DNA of 64,000 nucleotides. Origin: Hyaloraphidium curvatum (taxonomy: Eukaryota; Monoblepharomycota; Hyaloraphidiomycetes; Hyaloraphidiales; Hyaloraphidiaceae). The translations under genes and the position numbers were made by a program. Below are positions 39,527 to 52,252 of the stretch, piece by piece. The notes under the pieces are model-generated. The model saw nothing but the letters and a program-made list of their open reading frames with translations. It ran no database searches and was not told the origin of the DNA. Location: contig JAIVFI010000025.1 of the NCBI GenBank assembly GCA_025558095.1, positions 62,001 through 126,000 of the forward strand. Direction: 5' to 3'. Each line of letters begins with the position of its first letter. The first letter of the stretch is position 1.

Positions 39527-41344
39527 ATGGCCGATGTGGCACCTCGGGAACCGGCGGAGAAGACGACGACGCTCGTCGACCTTCCGAACGAGGTCATTGA
39601 ACTAGTGCTCTCGGAGCTTGCGCCAAAGGATGTGAATTCCTGCCTGACTGTGCACAGCTCCCTCTTTGCTGTCGGCTGGAGGATTCTTTGGCAGCACCTG
39701 GACCTCACGGGACGGACGGTGAAGAAGCTTCGTCTCGTCGAGTCGGTCCTCCGAGCCGCCGCGGAAGCTGCTGCCGCGGAGGAGAAACGACTTGCAAACG
39801 AACTGCTTCCTTCGTCTCCCGAATGCTCGACCGGCACATTCGCAGCCCCGTCGCTGTCCCTCCCCGCCTTTCCTTCCTTTGGAACGTCGTCACCGGCGGG
39901 CAAACGCGGCAGATGGAACGGCATCGTCAAGAAAAAGCGCGCCTGGCATGCTGAGGCTGCTCAGCAAGCACCACGGGACTCTTTTCGCTCGTCTGCGTCT
40001 TCCCGTGGGGATTCTTCGTCGCGGCGGCGGCTCGGTGCCGGCCAACCGTACCTTCCGTCCGCGGTGCGTAAGATTACCTACCGCAACGGCGACTTTGCCG
40101 ATCTGGCCCCGCTCTTGATCCTGTGCGGACCTTACCTCGTTGCCCTGGACGTTCGAGGATGCCGCTTCAAGTCTACCGTCGCTCTATCGATCTTCGACCT
40201 CGTCAACGCCAATCTCAAGGAGCTCGACATGAGCATTGACTACACTGGCCCCTCTGCTGGCCCCCACGATGTCGAGTCGCTTTTGGATCCGGGCCATGAG
40301 GAGGTCGGCGCCGCCGTGGCGAGGTTCCGTGGCCTGGAGAAGCTGGGAGTGGCAAACCGCAACATGAAGCGTGTCGAAGTGGATGCCATCCTTGCGCTGC
40401 CGGAGCTGCAGCAGCTGGAGCTGGCCGAGGATAGGGCCTGGAACCTGGACGAAAGCGTCCGGCCTGCTTGCGCAATGCCGACGCTGCGGAGGCTCAAGTT
40501 TTCGAGCTGGGACTACGAAGCGCACGTGCCGCTGCCTTTCGGATTGGAGAAGCTCGAGTTTTGCACCCACGTCGCCAACCGCAGCGTGCCGGCCAATGAT
40601 ATGGCGAACGGAGTGCTCTCGAACCGCGCCGATCTTGGCAACTTGAGGGCTCTCAAGCTGCACGGTCCGGTCGGGAGGACGGCAGAGTTGTTTCTGTGTT
40701 TGGCCGCTTTGCCGAACCTCGATAGCTTTGAGCTGGACTACCAGGCTGCGACGTATCCGCCGCATGTGATGAACGACCTCGTGGCAGGGATCGGGCATCT
40801 TGCGGCAAAGGGGCGCCCGGACTCGGACGTCAGGCCGTTGAAGCACTTGGCGTTGCTGCTGAACCTCAACGACAAGCGTCACTCTACCATCATCCAATCG
40901 TTGGGCGGCTCGGGCCCCATTGCACTGCGCTCGCTCCGGCTCGATCCGCGGAGGGCCAAGATTGCAAAGGCGACCGTCGACGCCTTGTGCGCTCTGCCGT
41001 GCGGAACATTTGCCGATCTCGAGGACCTGACGCTGGCATCGCGCAAGATGCGCGTGGACTCGGTTTCCCGCCTTCTATCATGCCTCCCGAACCTGCGCCG
41101 ACTGCGATGGACTGCTGTGCACCCGGTCGTCCTTCCTCGAGCTCGGACGCGACTCCGGGCCATTGAAGAGGACCTTCGGCGTGCAGGCGGAGGATGGGAG
41201 ATCGACATGAACCCGCTCAGGATCACGTTGGAGGTCCGAGGTCGGATGGGCTTGGAGGCGATGACGGATGGCCACCAATCAGCGGTTGGGGAAGCTGAAG
41301 AGGAGGCTGCGGAGGAGGAAGATGAGGAGGCGCCGCTAGCTTGA
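39527..41344 (+). CDS. F-box protein with leucine-rich-like repeats
   Basis: A single-exon, 605-residue protein. ATG at 39527 is followed by an F-box at residues about 15-60 (LVDLPNEVIELVLSELAPKD, then the W/L pattern of helix 3), which would bind Skp1 in an SCF ubiquitin ligase. A linker rich in Ser, Lys and Arg follows (about 80-175). The remainder has irregular leucine-rich spacing (VALDVRGCRFKS, LKELDMSIDY, LEKLGVANRN, LRALKLHG, LRRLRW), suggesting an LRR-like substrate-binding region. The tail is Glu-rich (EEAEEEDEEAPLA). The frame extends upstream only through non-ATG codons. The start lies 183 bases from that of the divergent repeat-protein gene. Confidence 0.82.
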   Translation: MADVAPREPAEKTTTLVDLPNEVIELVLSELAPKDVNSCLTVHSSLFAVGWRILWQHLDLTGRTVKKLRLVESVLRAAAEAAAAEEKRLANELLPSSPECSTGTFAAPSLSLPAFPSFGTSSPAGKRGRWNGIVKKKRAWHAEAAQQAPRDSFRSSASSRGDSSSRRRLGAGQPYLPSAVRKITYRNGDFADLAPLLILCGPYLVALDVRGCRFKSTVALSIFDLVNANLKELDMSIDYTGPSAGPHDVESLLDPGHEEVGAAVARFRGLEKLGVANRNMKRVEVDAILALPELQQLELAEDRAWNLDESVRPACAMPTLRRLKFSSWDYEAHVPLPFGLEKLEFCTHVANRSVPANDMANGVLSNRADLGNLRALKLHGPVGRTAELFLCLAALPNLDSFELDYQAATYPPHVMNDLVAGIGHLAAKGRPDSDVRPLKHLALLLNLNDKRHSTIIQSLGGSGPIALRSLRLDPRRAKIAKATVDALCALPCGTFADLEDLTLASRKMRVDSVSRLLSCLPNLRRLRWTAVHPVVLPRARTRLRAIEEDLRRAGGGWEIDMNPLRITLEVRGRMGLEAMTDGHQSAVGEAEEEAAEEEDEEAPLA

Positions 41345-41930
41345 ATCGATCGGCGCGTTGTCGCCATTCTGAGCTAAAGTTATCTTGTTTTTCCCCCACC
41401 ACAGTATATTTGGCACAGCCTGAGGTCGAAGCAAAGCTTGCGTGCCGCGCTGAGTTTGTCGGGGTCCATCAAAGGGCGGTCCCAGCCCGCCGCGCCGACC
41501 ATCCTCTTCCGTCAGGACAGTCCCGGCCAAACTCGCCGGCAAACCCAGCGTGCTCCAAGCCTTCGCGAAAGGCTTTTCTTAGCGCTCCCCGCTGTTTGTT
41601 ACCTGTCAGTGTCCTGGGGCCGCCGTGCCATTTGCTCTTTCTGCGTGCCCTGACCGACAGTTGGCACCTCTTCCCCTGTCTCGGTTCTTCCAACATTTCT
41701 ACCGTTCCGCGCTTGCTCTCAACCCTGCGGCCGCGCGCATCTTCGCTCTGCTGGGCGGCAACGTCTTGGAGCCTCGTGGTTTTCGGGCCAATCTCCCTGA
41801 ACCCGTTGCTCCGCTTCTCTGCTCTGTCTCCTGTCCTTCCCCCTTTCTCCGCCCTCTCGACCGATTATTCTGGACCTTGGCCGCCGGTCGGGCGTCAGGA
41901 TTTTAGGTTATCGCGTCGAAACTAGACAAG
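41345..41930. other. Intergenic, pyrimidine-rich leader of TVP18
   Basis: 586 bases between the F-box stop and the TVP18 start. The plus strand is strongly C/T-rich from about 41570 to 41880 (TCTGTCTCCTGTCCTTCCCC-like). A 194-codon frame is open here but shows only composition bias. It most likely holds the promoter and 5' leader of TVP18. Confidence 0.5.
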
Positions 41931-42903
41931 ATGGGGTTCATGGACGAACTGATGTCGGGGAAGGCCGGCCTCTACGGGCAATGGTGGGTCCTAGGAACGC
42001 CCAAAGGCCGTGTGCGATGTTGAGCTCATCGATGGCCCTGCTTTTCTGCCATTGGGACTGCAGGCTTGGCATTCTCTCGGCGCTCTGTGAGTCAGCTGAC
42101 AGCTGGTCCTTTCAGCGGCGTTCTAACTCTTTCTGACAGTGCTTCTTATCTTCGGCATCATCGCCTTCCTCTCGTATGTTTCAGAGAACCGCTCGGGAGG
42201 AACCTCGCGGAGCCTCCCATTGGTGTCTGCCCTGATGCCGTTTCTGACCTGTCATTGTCCCCAGCAACATCATCTTCTGTTTGATTGGCTTCGTTTTCAT
42301 TCCAATCATTCTCTTTACCGAGATTCCCTTCTGCCTTAAGGTCAGAGCCTTCTCTGCCGGCCCTTTTCGTCGCTGATCTTCGCCGCCACGACAGATTTGC
42401 CCGTTCAACGAAGGCTTGTGAGGATCATTTGCTTCGCTGGGCGGGATTCGAGCTGCGGAATGTGCTTCTGACACGCTCTCTTCCCCTTGCGATCCGGACG
42501 CACGATATCGCCGTTGTGGACGTCATCAGCAACAACTTCATGAAGACCTTCGAGAACCCAATCTACCGGACGTTGATGTACCTTGTGTGAGTGCTGCTGA
42601 GCCCAGGAACCGTGTGTCCACATGCTGACACCAATCCCTGCCAGCATGACGGTCGTCATGTGGTGCTCCCTGTCGATCAGCACCACGACCCTCATAATTC
42701 CTTGCCTTACCCTCACTGCCACCTTTATTTGTTATGGTGGGATCGCTCTCGGCGTCGATCTCGCTTCCGTGTCACGTCTGACCATCCCTGGGCACCCAGC
42801 GATCTCCGCCTTCAAGAAGGAGGGCCGCACCACGAGCAGCCTGACTGGCGGTAGCGGTGTCGTTCAGGCGGCGACGAGCACCATGGGAGGCGCGGTCGTG
42901 TAG
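41931..42903 (+). CDS. TVP18: Golgi membrane protein TVP18
   Basis: A 174-residue tetraspan Golgi vesicle protein of the TVP18 family. Seven exons fit phase and homology exactly: 41931-41983, 42064-42086, 42140-42173, 42265-42340, 42395-42417, 42530-42586 and 42645-42903. They give MGFMDELMSGKAGLYGQW, LGILSALL, LIFGIIAFLS, NIIFCLIGFVFIPIILFTEI, ICPFNEGF, NNFMKTFENPIYRTLMYLV and VMWCSLSISTT, with the typical TVP18 order of helices and the conserved ICP/F-N loop. Two of the exons are only 23 nt. The C-terminal tail is Gly/Ser/Thr-rich. No single exon would look like TVP18; the identity depends on the spliced product. Confidence 0.88.
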
Positions 42904-43150
42904 AGGGACTTCGTGGAAGGGACAACCGATGACCGACCTCGGCACCAGGTGGAGGCGGAGGTTCGATCGGGTCGGTTACCTACGCGTTCCTCCTTCCGCG
43001 GCCGCTGGTTTGGCGCGGAACTGGCATCGAAGACGTACTGTAACGTTTAATGAGCACTTTCGTCTCTCTCCTATTATTCGTCTTCTTCGGTCGACGAAGC
43101 TGTGACGGGCGCAGCTGTTTCTCCCGCGAAGTGCTGACCTCAACGTCTCC

Positions 43151-45226
43151 ATGGCCGGCTTGGGCCAGGACGATTTCAGACGGCTCCTCGCGACCCCGCG
43201 ATCCGTCCAGGCAAAAGATGGCTTCAAAGCGCCGGCGCCTCGGCTGGCTCCGCCGGGCCAGAAGGTTTCCATCCCGTCAACCCCGCGGACATCGGACGCG
43301 ACTCCCAAACGGGGCGGGGGCGGCGGAGGCAACAAGTTCAACAAGTTCCGCGACAAGAAGAAGAAAGACGATGAGGCAGAGGAGAGCGGGACCGGAGCCA
43401 GCTACAGGGACCGCGCCAGGGAGCGGAGGGACGGGAAGAGCGGGGACGCGGATTTCGAGGAGACTCCGTCCCGACTCGCCCAGAAGTGAGACTTCCTCAG
43501 CGATGGGCATCAGTTCAAACAGCTAACACTCCCATCGCGTGTGTGGCAGCGAGGGAATGCCGCGCCGGACTGCGGTATCTCGTGGATCCGAAGACGACGA
43601 CCCGCTCGCGGACCTCGCTGACGAGAGCGAGCCGAACAAAGCCAGTTCTACCTCGGTTGAGACTCCCCAGCTCCTGGGTGGGGATGCACTTCCCGTCCGT
43701 GGCCTGGACAAGACCCTTCTCAACCGGGTCCGCGAGGAGATCAAGGCCAGGGAGGTCACCGATGCGGAGCTGAAGGAGGCCGAGGAATACGTCCGGCGCA
43801 TCGACGGGGATGCCGAGCCGGAGTTTCTTGGACTGATGGCCAAGGCCATTTACCAGCAGGTCGTGGCAGGGAAGAAGGAGCCGCCGTTGACGAACCCCAT
43901 GTTTGCGGAGGGGAGGATGGCCTTTGTCTTTGACCTCGGATTCGAGGGCGATGCCTACATCGGATCTCCGGATATGCCGACGACGCTACTGAGGAGCCGC
44001 TTGGAGGTGTCCGGGGACGACGCGGCCAGGAGGGCGAGCGACCAGGTGGCACTGAAGGTTGCCGACGCCCTGGCAGCGCTGCGGACAAACGGTGCCGATG
44101 GCGATGTGATCATCGGGGAAGATGGGAAGCGGAGGATAAAGAAGAAGGATAAGGAGGAGCGGGAACGGCAGAAGCAGAAGGAGGAGGAGAAGCCGGTCAA
44201 GCCGGCGGCGGCCCCAGCACCTTCGAAGCCTGAGCCTGTCGTGGGGATTGACGACGATGAGGAGTAAGTTCCGTTCTGTTTTTGCTGGCAGGAATGCTCA
44301 TGGGTCTCCGCCTGAACAGCATCTTTGGCGATGCCGGCCGTGACTATACCCTCGAAGTGGACGATCGGCGGCGCAGAGAAGCTGAAGCCAAGCTGGCGGC
44401 TTTGGAAGCCGCCAGTGAGGAACCGGCACCCGCTCCCAGTGCGGCGGCGGACGAGCCGGAGGAGGACATTTTCGGACCGCAGATCCCCGCCGAGTTCCGA
44501 AGAGCCCGGAGCGAGGAGCCGGAAGCGGAAGAGGACGAGGACACATTCGGACCGCAGATACCCGTCGAGTTCCGGAGACCGCGCGATGAGGACGAGGAGG
44601 ACGGGGAGATGGAGGTCGACGAACCTGCATTCGGACCGCAGGTGCCGGCCGAGTTTCGGCGGCCGCAGACACCATCGGACGACGGAGTCGACGAAGAAGA
44701 GGAGTATCGCAGACGAGCGGCCGTGGCTCCGGCACCGAAAGCCGAGGACGAAGGTCCGAAGCACGTCAAGACTGACTGGTTCGGCAAGGTCGTCGTCGAC
44801 GGGCGCGAGGTTGAGGAGGTCGAGAAGGAGCCCAAGGCCAAGATCGCCGAGCTCGTGCGGACGGTGGCAGGCGAGGCCGCTGCCGCCGAGATCGAGGGCC
44901 CGCCGCCCGAGGCTCGCGGTTTCGGCACCGCGGCGGAGAAGAGGAAGAAGCCCAGAAAGAGGGCTTTGGACGAGGATGAGGGCGACTACTACACGGGACT
45001 GGGCGGATCTTACGGCTACGACAGCGACGATGACGATACTTTCAGCAGCAAGAAGGCTGCGGCGGAACCCGAGGAGGAGGGCAAGGGCAAGCGAGGCAAG
45101 GGCAAGGGAGGGGGTGGGGGGAAGGGCGACGATGGCAAGAAGAAGGCCAAACTCAACGAGGAGTTCCAGGCCTTGGACAAGAAGATGCAGGAGAAGTGGG
45201 GCGTTTCATTAGCCGGGAAGAAGTGA
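43151..45226 (+). CDS. Spliceosomal protein RED (IK)
   Basis: A 651-residue nuclear protein of the RED/IK family, a component of the spliceosomal B complex. Exons are 43151-43485, 43550-44263 and 44320-45226. The RED N-domain is seen as SYRDRARERRDG, DFEETPSRLAQ and LLGGDALPVRGLDKTLLNRV. The second intron (GTAAGT to AACAG) joins DDDEE to DIFGDAGRDYTLEV, matching the family's DIF-D-RDY region. The usual RE/RD repeat tract is missing. In its place are three copies of FGPQ[IV]P[AV]EFRR within residues about 400-470 in acidic surroundings. The C-terminus (EEFQALDKKMQEKWGVSL) is conserved in RED proteins. Confidence 0.9.
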
Positions 45227-45395
45227 GATGGGCAGATTTGAAGGGGTTTTCACGCCGCCTCGTCCCGAACGGTCACCGAGATCCCCAGAAGTTTAAACGA
45301 CCCAACAGAACCGAGGCGTGCGTCCTCGCGGCCGAATTGGACGCATTCGGAAAATCCACCATTCGCCGCGCGCGCTTGGACGTCCGTCGCCTGCG

Positions 45396-46568
45396 ATGGA
45401 GTCCGAGGACGGGCTCCGCAAACGGGCGCCGGTGGTGTCGGACTCGACCGCCGTTGAGGTGCCTCTCGCCGACACGGCCGCCCTCCCTGTGCCTCAACAG
45501 TCGCCGGTGCACGATCCTGAGCCTAAGAAACGCGCCCGCTGGGCGCCGTCGCGGACGTTGAGGCGGTCATTCGTTATCGCCATCTGGCTGCTGGTCCTTC
45601 TGGTCGTCGCGGTGCTCGGCTTCTATTTCGGATGGCGGTACTCGTCGGGAGGAGGAGGGACGGGCGACCTGCTCTTCTTCAACACGACGTTGACTGAAGC
45701 GAGATCCTGCCTGGGCTTTGGCGAGCAATCTACCTCGGACTCGGTGCTGGTCGCCTACACGGTCGTTTCGGTCGACCTGGTGGACTTCCAGCTGCCACTG
45801 CGAGTACAGGCCACCACCTGCGGGGGGGATATTGAGGATGACGATGGCCTGGCGACGGTCGACATTACTTACACAATCGACTTTGATACGATCGTATTGC
45901 AAAGAGGACTGCCGGCGGTGCAGAGCGAAAACACCCAGAGTCTCGATGGTGGACCTCTGTACACGTATCCCTTTGACGTGTGGACCGCCTCGATCACGAC
46001 CAACGCGTTCCGAGAGGGCCCCAATGGGACCAAACTGAGGATACCAGTGGGCGTGTCGGTGGATGCTGTGTCGACGGCCTACATCATCCGCGCCCAGGCC
46101 GTTCCAAACGCTACCGACGATGCTAGCCGCGGACCTCTTGCTGGCGGGCTGGAGATTCAGATACAGATCTCCCGCACGGCCGTCTCCATCGCGCTCGTGA
46201 TCTTGATAGCTTTGTCGATGTGGGCACTGTCTGTGTCGATGCTCATCACGGCTTTGGACGCGGCCTACATCCGGCCGCACAGAGTCGAAGCCGACGTCGT
46301 CGGCGCGAGCATCAGCCTGCTGTTTGCGCTACCCCAGCTTCGGGACGCCATGCCCGCCGTGCCCTCGCTTGGATTCGCGCAGGTGGACGTCTTTGCCTAC
46401 TCGGTGTGCCTGCTCATCTCGGCGGTGGCTGCCATCATCCTTCTTTGGGAGTTTATGATGCGGACGCGGGTTGTGGACGAGGTTGCGGAGCAGTCGCAGT
46501 TCGATGAGTCTGGCGGGCTGGAGGAAGGTGCTGCGGTCATCAGGCACAGCACCATGGCACGTTCCTGA
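45396..46568 (+). CDS. DUF4436-like membrane protein, copy A
   Basis: A single-exon, 390-residue protein resembling DUF4436, a family of unknown function. From ATG 45396 it has a Pro/Arg-rich cytosolic start, one helix (FVIAIWLLVLLVVAVLGFYFGW), a 190-residue extracytoplasmic part with the conserved PLYTYPFDVWTASITTNAF and glycosylation-like NTT and NGT sites, then three hydrophobic helices (VSIALVILIALSMWALSVSM; LFALPQLRDA; YSVCLLISAVAAIILLWEF). It is the upstream member of a tandem pair with the gene at 46906-48060. I see no signal of enzymatic activity. Confidence 0.75.
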   Translation: MESEDGLRKRAPVVSDSTAVEVPLADTAALPVPQQSPVHDPEPKKRARWAPSRTLRRSFVIAIWLLVLLVVAVLGFYFGWRYSSGGGGTGDLLFFNTTLTEARSCLGFGEQSTSDSVLVAYTVVSVDLVDFQLPLRVQATTCGGDIEDDDGLATVDITYTIDFDTIVLQRGLPAVQSENTQSLDGGPLYTYPFDVWTASITTNAFREGPNGTKLRIPVGVSVDAVSTAYIIRAQAVPNATDDASRGPLAGGLEIQIQISRTAVSIALVILIALSMWALSVSMLITALDAAYIRPHRVEADVVGASISLLFALPQLRDAMPAVPSLGFAQVDVFAYSVCLLISAVAAIILLWEFMMRTRVVDEVAEQSQFDESGGLEEGAAVIRHSTMARS

Positions 46569-46905
46569 AGGCCTCGAGGGAAGAGGGGTTCAGGGGACAG
46601 GGGATGGTCGCTGACGCTTTGTCATGGTGACAATTTCGTCCCGATTACGATCTGATGTTGAGCAGGTGGATCTGCTCTATCTGCAATTGAATTCATATAT
46701 TTCCCGTTCCTTTTGCGAGCATAAACTTCGCTTGGCGAGGGGACGCGTGCGATGACGTGAGTGACCTCGCGCCGCCGGCGACGAGCCGAGCCAGAAACCT
46801 ATTTACAGCGTCCCGGAACAACAGTGGTGCGTCGCTCGCGGTCGATTCGGACGGCTCTGGCGCAGCCTCGATCCGCGAGGCGCCCTTTGGCGCCCGCCTC
46901 CTGCG
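46569..46905. other. Spacer between tandem DUF4436-like genes
   Basis: 337 bases. The first 170 are relatively AT-rich. The final 50 bases before the copy B start, including CCTGCGATGGAGTC, resemble the region before the copy A start, showing that the duplication included at least part of the promoter-proximal DNA. Confidence 0.5.
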
Positions 46906-48060
46906 ATGGAGTCTGAAGACGGGCTCCGCAAACGGGCACCCGGGGTTTCGGACTCGACCGCCGTCGACGTGCCCGTCCCTGTGCCCCAGCAACAGCCTGT
47001 TCGCGATCCTGAGCCAAAGAAACGCGCGCGCTGGACGCCGTCTCGGACGCTGCGGCGGTCGTTCTTCATCGCCGCGTGGCTCCTCGTGCTTCTCGTTGTT
47101 GCGGTCCTCGGCTTCTACTTCGGGTGGCGCTATTCGACGGGCGGAGGAGGGGTCAGCGACCTGCTCTTCTTCAACACCACGCTGACCGAAGCGAGGTCCT
47201 GCCTGGGCTTTGGAGAACAGGCAACGTCGGGCTCGGTCCTCGTCTCCTACACGGTTGTTTCCGTCGACCTGGTGGACTTCCAGCTGCCCATGCGGGTACA
47301 GGCTACCACGTGCGGGGGCGACTTGGAGGACGCGGAAGGCCTGGCGACGGTGGATATCAGCATTACCTGCGATTTCGACACGCTGGTGCTCCAAAGAGGA
47401 CTGCCGGCGGTCCAGGGAGAAAATACCCAGACCCTCCAGGGCGGACCGCTCTATACTTACCCTTTCGACGTGTGGACCGCCACGGTCACGACCAACGCGT
47501 TCCGAAATGGCCCGAACGGGACCAAAGAGAGAATACCCGTTGGAGTGACTGTGGATGCGGTGTCTACCGCCAATGTCATCCGTGCTCTGGCGCTACCGAA
47601 CGCCACCGACGACGCCAGCCGCGGACCCTTGGCTGGCGGGCTGCAGATCGAGATCCAGGTCTCGCGGACCGCGGTCTCCATCGCGCTCGTGATCATGATT
47701 GCTGTTTCAATGTGGGCGCTGTCTGTGTCGATGCTCATCACGGCCCTGGACGCCGCCTACATCCGGCCGCACCGGGTCGAGGCCGACGTCGTCGGCGCGA
47801 GCATCAGCCTGCTGTTCGCGCTGCCCCAGCTACGGGACGCCATGCCCGCCGTACCCTCGCTGGGATTCGCGCAGGTGGACGTCTTTGCCTACTCGGTGTG
47901 CCTGCTCATCTCGGCAGTCGCGGCCATCATCCTGCTTTGGGAGTTTATGATGCGGACCAGGGTCGTCGACGAGGTCGCGGAGCAGTCGCAGTTCGACGAG
48001 GCGGGTGGGTTGGAGGAAGGTGCCGCATTGATGAGGCACAACACCGTTGCACGTTCGTGA
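46906..48060 (+). CDS. DUF4436-like membrane protein, copy B
   Basis: A 384-residue tandem paralogue of the gene at 45396-46568, same orientation and same topology. Both start MESEDGLRKRAP. Copy B lacks a short LADTAAL-like insert in the N-terminal tail. The ectodomain differs at scattered sites (for example SITCDFDTLVL against TYTIDFDTIVL), while the last 130 residues from MWALSVSMLITALDAAY onward are almost identical. The reading frame is intact, so both copies appear functional. The role is unknown. Confidence 0.75.
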   Translation: MESEDGLRKRAPGVSDSTAVDVPVPVPQQQPVRDPEPKKRARWTPSRTLRRSFFIAAWLLVLLVVAVLGFYFGWRYSTGGGGVSDLLFFNTTLTEARSCLGFGEQATSGSVLVSYTVVSVDLVDFQLPMRVQATTCGGDLEDAEGLATVDISITCDFDTLVLQRGLPAVQGENTQTLQGGPLYTYPFDVWTATVTTNAFRNGPNGTKERIPVGVTVDAVSTANVIRALALPNATDDASRGPLAGGLQIEIQVSRTAVSIALVIMIAVSMWALSVSMLITALDAAYIRPHRVEADVVGASISLLFALPQLRDAMPAVPSLGFAQVDVFAYSVCLLISAVAAIILLWEFMMRTRVVDEVAEQSQFDEAGGLEEGAALMRHNTVARS

Positions 48061-48331
48061 ATTGGGAGGAGGGAGGGCGCGGAAATGGGGCGGTGCGGGG
48101 TGCGCTTGGGCCACAGGGATATGGGTATGTAGTTCTTTCGCTATTGAATTGATCTACTTTGCTTTGTGGACGACGAAACCGATTGGGGTTGGCCGCGGGA
48201 AGCCTCGCGGAAGAACAAATCGGACGACGGAGCAGATATCGGAGAAAGCGACGAAAACCTCATGTTGTCCTCGCACATCTCGTACATCCAACGTCTGATT
48301 TGACAGCCTAGAAGCCTCAACGGCAGCACCC

Positions 48332-50358
48332 TTAAAGATCCGCACCGAGGAGCTTGCCGACCTTGGTGCTCATCCTGTGAAGCCACGCGCGTGAGATTCC
48401 GCGCCAACCGACGGCGCAAGCCGAACACGCACCGCACGCCGAGGTCGGCCATGATCTCCTCGGACCCGCCGGGGATGGCGGCGCCCCTGGTCGACCTGTA
48501 GATGGCCTCGACGCGCCCCCCCTGCCCGCCCTTGGTGTACGCGATCCCGCCCAGGATCTGCGACGCCTCCCTCGCGCAGAGCTCCAGCACGCGCGTGCAC
48601 TGCAGCTTGCACAGGGCGATGGCGCCGCCGAGGCGGAGGTCCTGGATCTTGGGGTCCATCTTGGTCATCTGGTACGCGAGCACCTCGATCCAGGCGTGGG
48701 TGGCCTCGATCTGGCGGGCCATCTGGGCGAACTTGTCGCGGATGACGCCGTGCTCGATGAGGAACTTGCCGAAGGTCTTGCGCTTGTGCTGTGAAGGGTG
48801 GGCGGGTGAGGCAAAGACGATGGGAAGGACGGCATGCCACGCACGGCGTAGTGGAGGGCCTCCTGGTAGCAGATGCGCGAGGAGCGGTTGGTACCGATGC
48901 AGATGAGGATGCGCTCGTGGTTGAAGTTGGTCATGAGCGCCTTGAACCCCTCGTTGATCTTGCCGATCAGGTTCTCCACCGGCACCTTGACGTCGTCGAA
49001 CGTCACGTAGGCCGTGCCGCCCATGACGCCGGCCGACACCTCGATGTGCCTGGTCTTGACGCCCTGGGTCCTGGGGATCATGAGCACCGAGATGCCCGCG
49101 CCGCCGGCGCCGCCGGTGCGGACGGCCGTGGTGAACCAGTCGGCCCACACGCCGCCCGTGATCCACTTCTTCTCGCCGTTGACGATGAAGTGCTTCCCGT
49201 CGTCCGAGAGCCGGGCGGTGGTCTGGATGTTCTGCACGTCCGAGCCGGCGTGGGGCTCCGAGATGGCAAGGGCAGCGGTCTCGGTGCCGGAGTAGAGGGC
49301 CGGGAGGAGCTTCTCCTTCATCCACTTGGGGCCGTGCTTCTCGATCGGCGGGATGGCAAAGGCCTGGCCGCCGAAGAAGGAGCCCATCAGGCTGGGGGAG
49401 GCACGGAGCTCGTCAAGGACGACTGGCGAAGGGAGGCGAGGGGCGTTAGCGGGCTGCCACCGAAGCCCGACGGATTCGGAACGCACCCATCTCGTGGAAC
49501 ATGTTCCAGTTCTCGGGCTTGATCCCCATCGGCAGCGACGGGATGCCGGGCAGGTCGGGCGCCCTCCACGGCGGGCCGACGATGACGCGGAAGAAGCCGG
49601 CCTTGCCCACGACCTCGAAGATCTCGCGGGGCAGCGGCTTGTCGGCCCTGATCAGGGCCTCGAACTCCTCCTTGCGGTCGAGGAAGGTGTTGGCCTGGAG
49701 GAGCTGGCGGATGTGCGCGCGGAGGGCACGGTGGCTCTCGTCGTAGTCTGCGCAGCGTGTCAGGCGGGAAGCGACGATGGAGGCGGCGGGCAACGACGCA
49801 CAAGGGGAGTACCAGTCCTGGTACCAGTAGGGCTCCGCGAACGGCGCCAGATCGCCAAAGACCTCGAGCTGGCCCGTCAGGAGGGCCGACTGCGCCTTGG
49901 CGGGGGCGGCCTTGGTCGCGGCGGCGACCTGCGAGATGATCGAGTCGACGCTGCCGATCTCGAGCTTCTTGCCGTACTGCGACAGGACCTGCGGGGAAGG
50001 GCGGGGTCAGGCACCGTCGAGGCATCGCACAACGTCAAACTTGCTTGCGGATTGTGGTAACGGCGGAACTGCTCCGTGGCATCCTTGCCGGCGAAGCGGA
50101 GCAGAATCTTCTTGCCGCCGGGGTGCTCGTCTGCGAACTTGGACACGTCGTAGACCTGCAAGGGGGGCCGGGAACGCGTCGGAAGGATGCCGATCGAAGG
50201 CGACAGGGACGACGCACCTTGTTCTCGACGATGATCCAGGCTTCGGGACCGGCGCGGCCGGGCATCAGCATCCGCTTCCGGGCGACGGTACGGTCCGACC
50301 TACCGTCGTTCTCGCTCGAGTGGCGGGCGACCTCTCCGGCGGTGTAGCTGCCTCCCAT
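48332..50358 (-). CDS. Cytochrome b5 - acyl-CoA dehydrogenase fusion
   Basis: A flavoenzyme of about 500 residues with an N-terminal cytochrome b5 domain (haem motif [10 protein letters not shown], residues about 45-80), followed by an acyl-CoA dehydrogenase: [18 protein letters not shown], the FAD-binding [22 protein letters not shown], then the C-terminal helical bundle with [11 protein letters not shown] and [13 protein letters not shown]. It would oxidise an acyl-CoA with cytochrome b5 taking part in electron transfer; such fusions are known in fungi. It has at least six exons. The last intron (GTGCGT to TCACAG) joins LGVR to [16 protein letters not shown] at 48332; without it the frame runs into an unrelated tail. 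Start ATG 50358 precedes [12 protein letters not shown]. Confidence 0.9.

Positions 50359-52252
<1,894 letters not shown>

Noticed and set aside
46906-48060. Assembly duplicate of the DUF4436-like gene
   Set aside because: The two copies differ at many coding and spacer positions, so this is a true tandem duplication.
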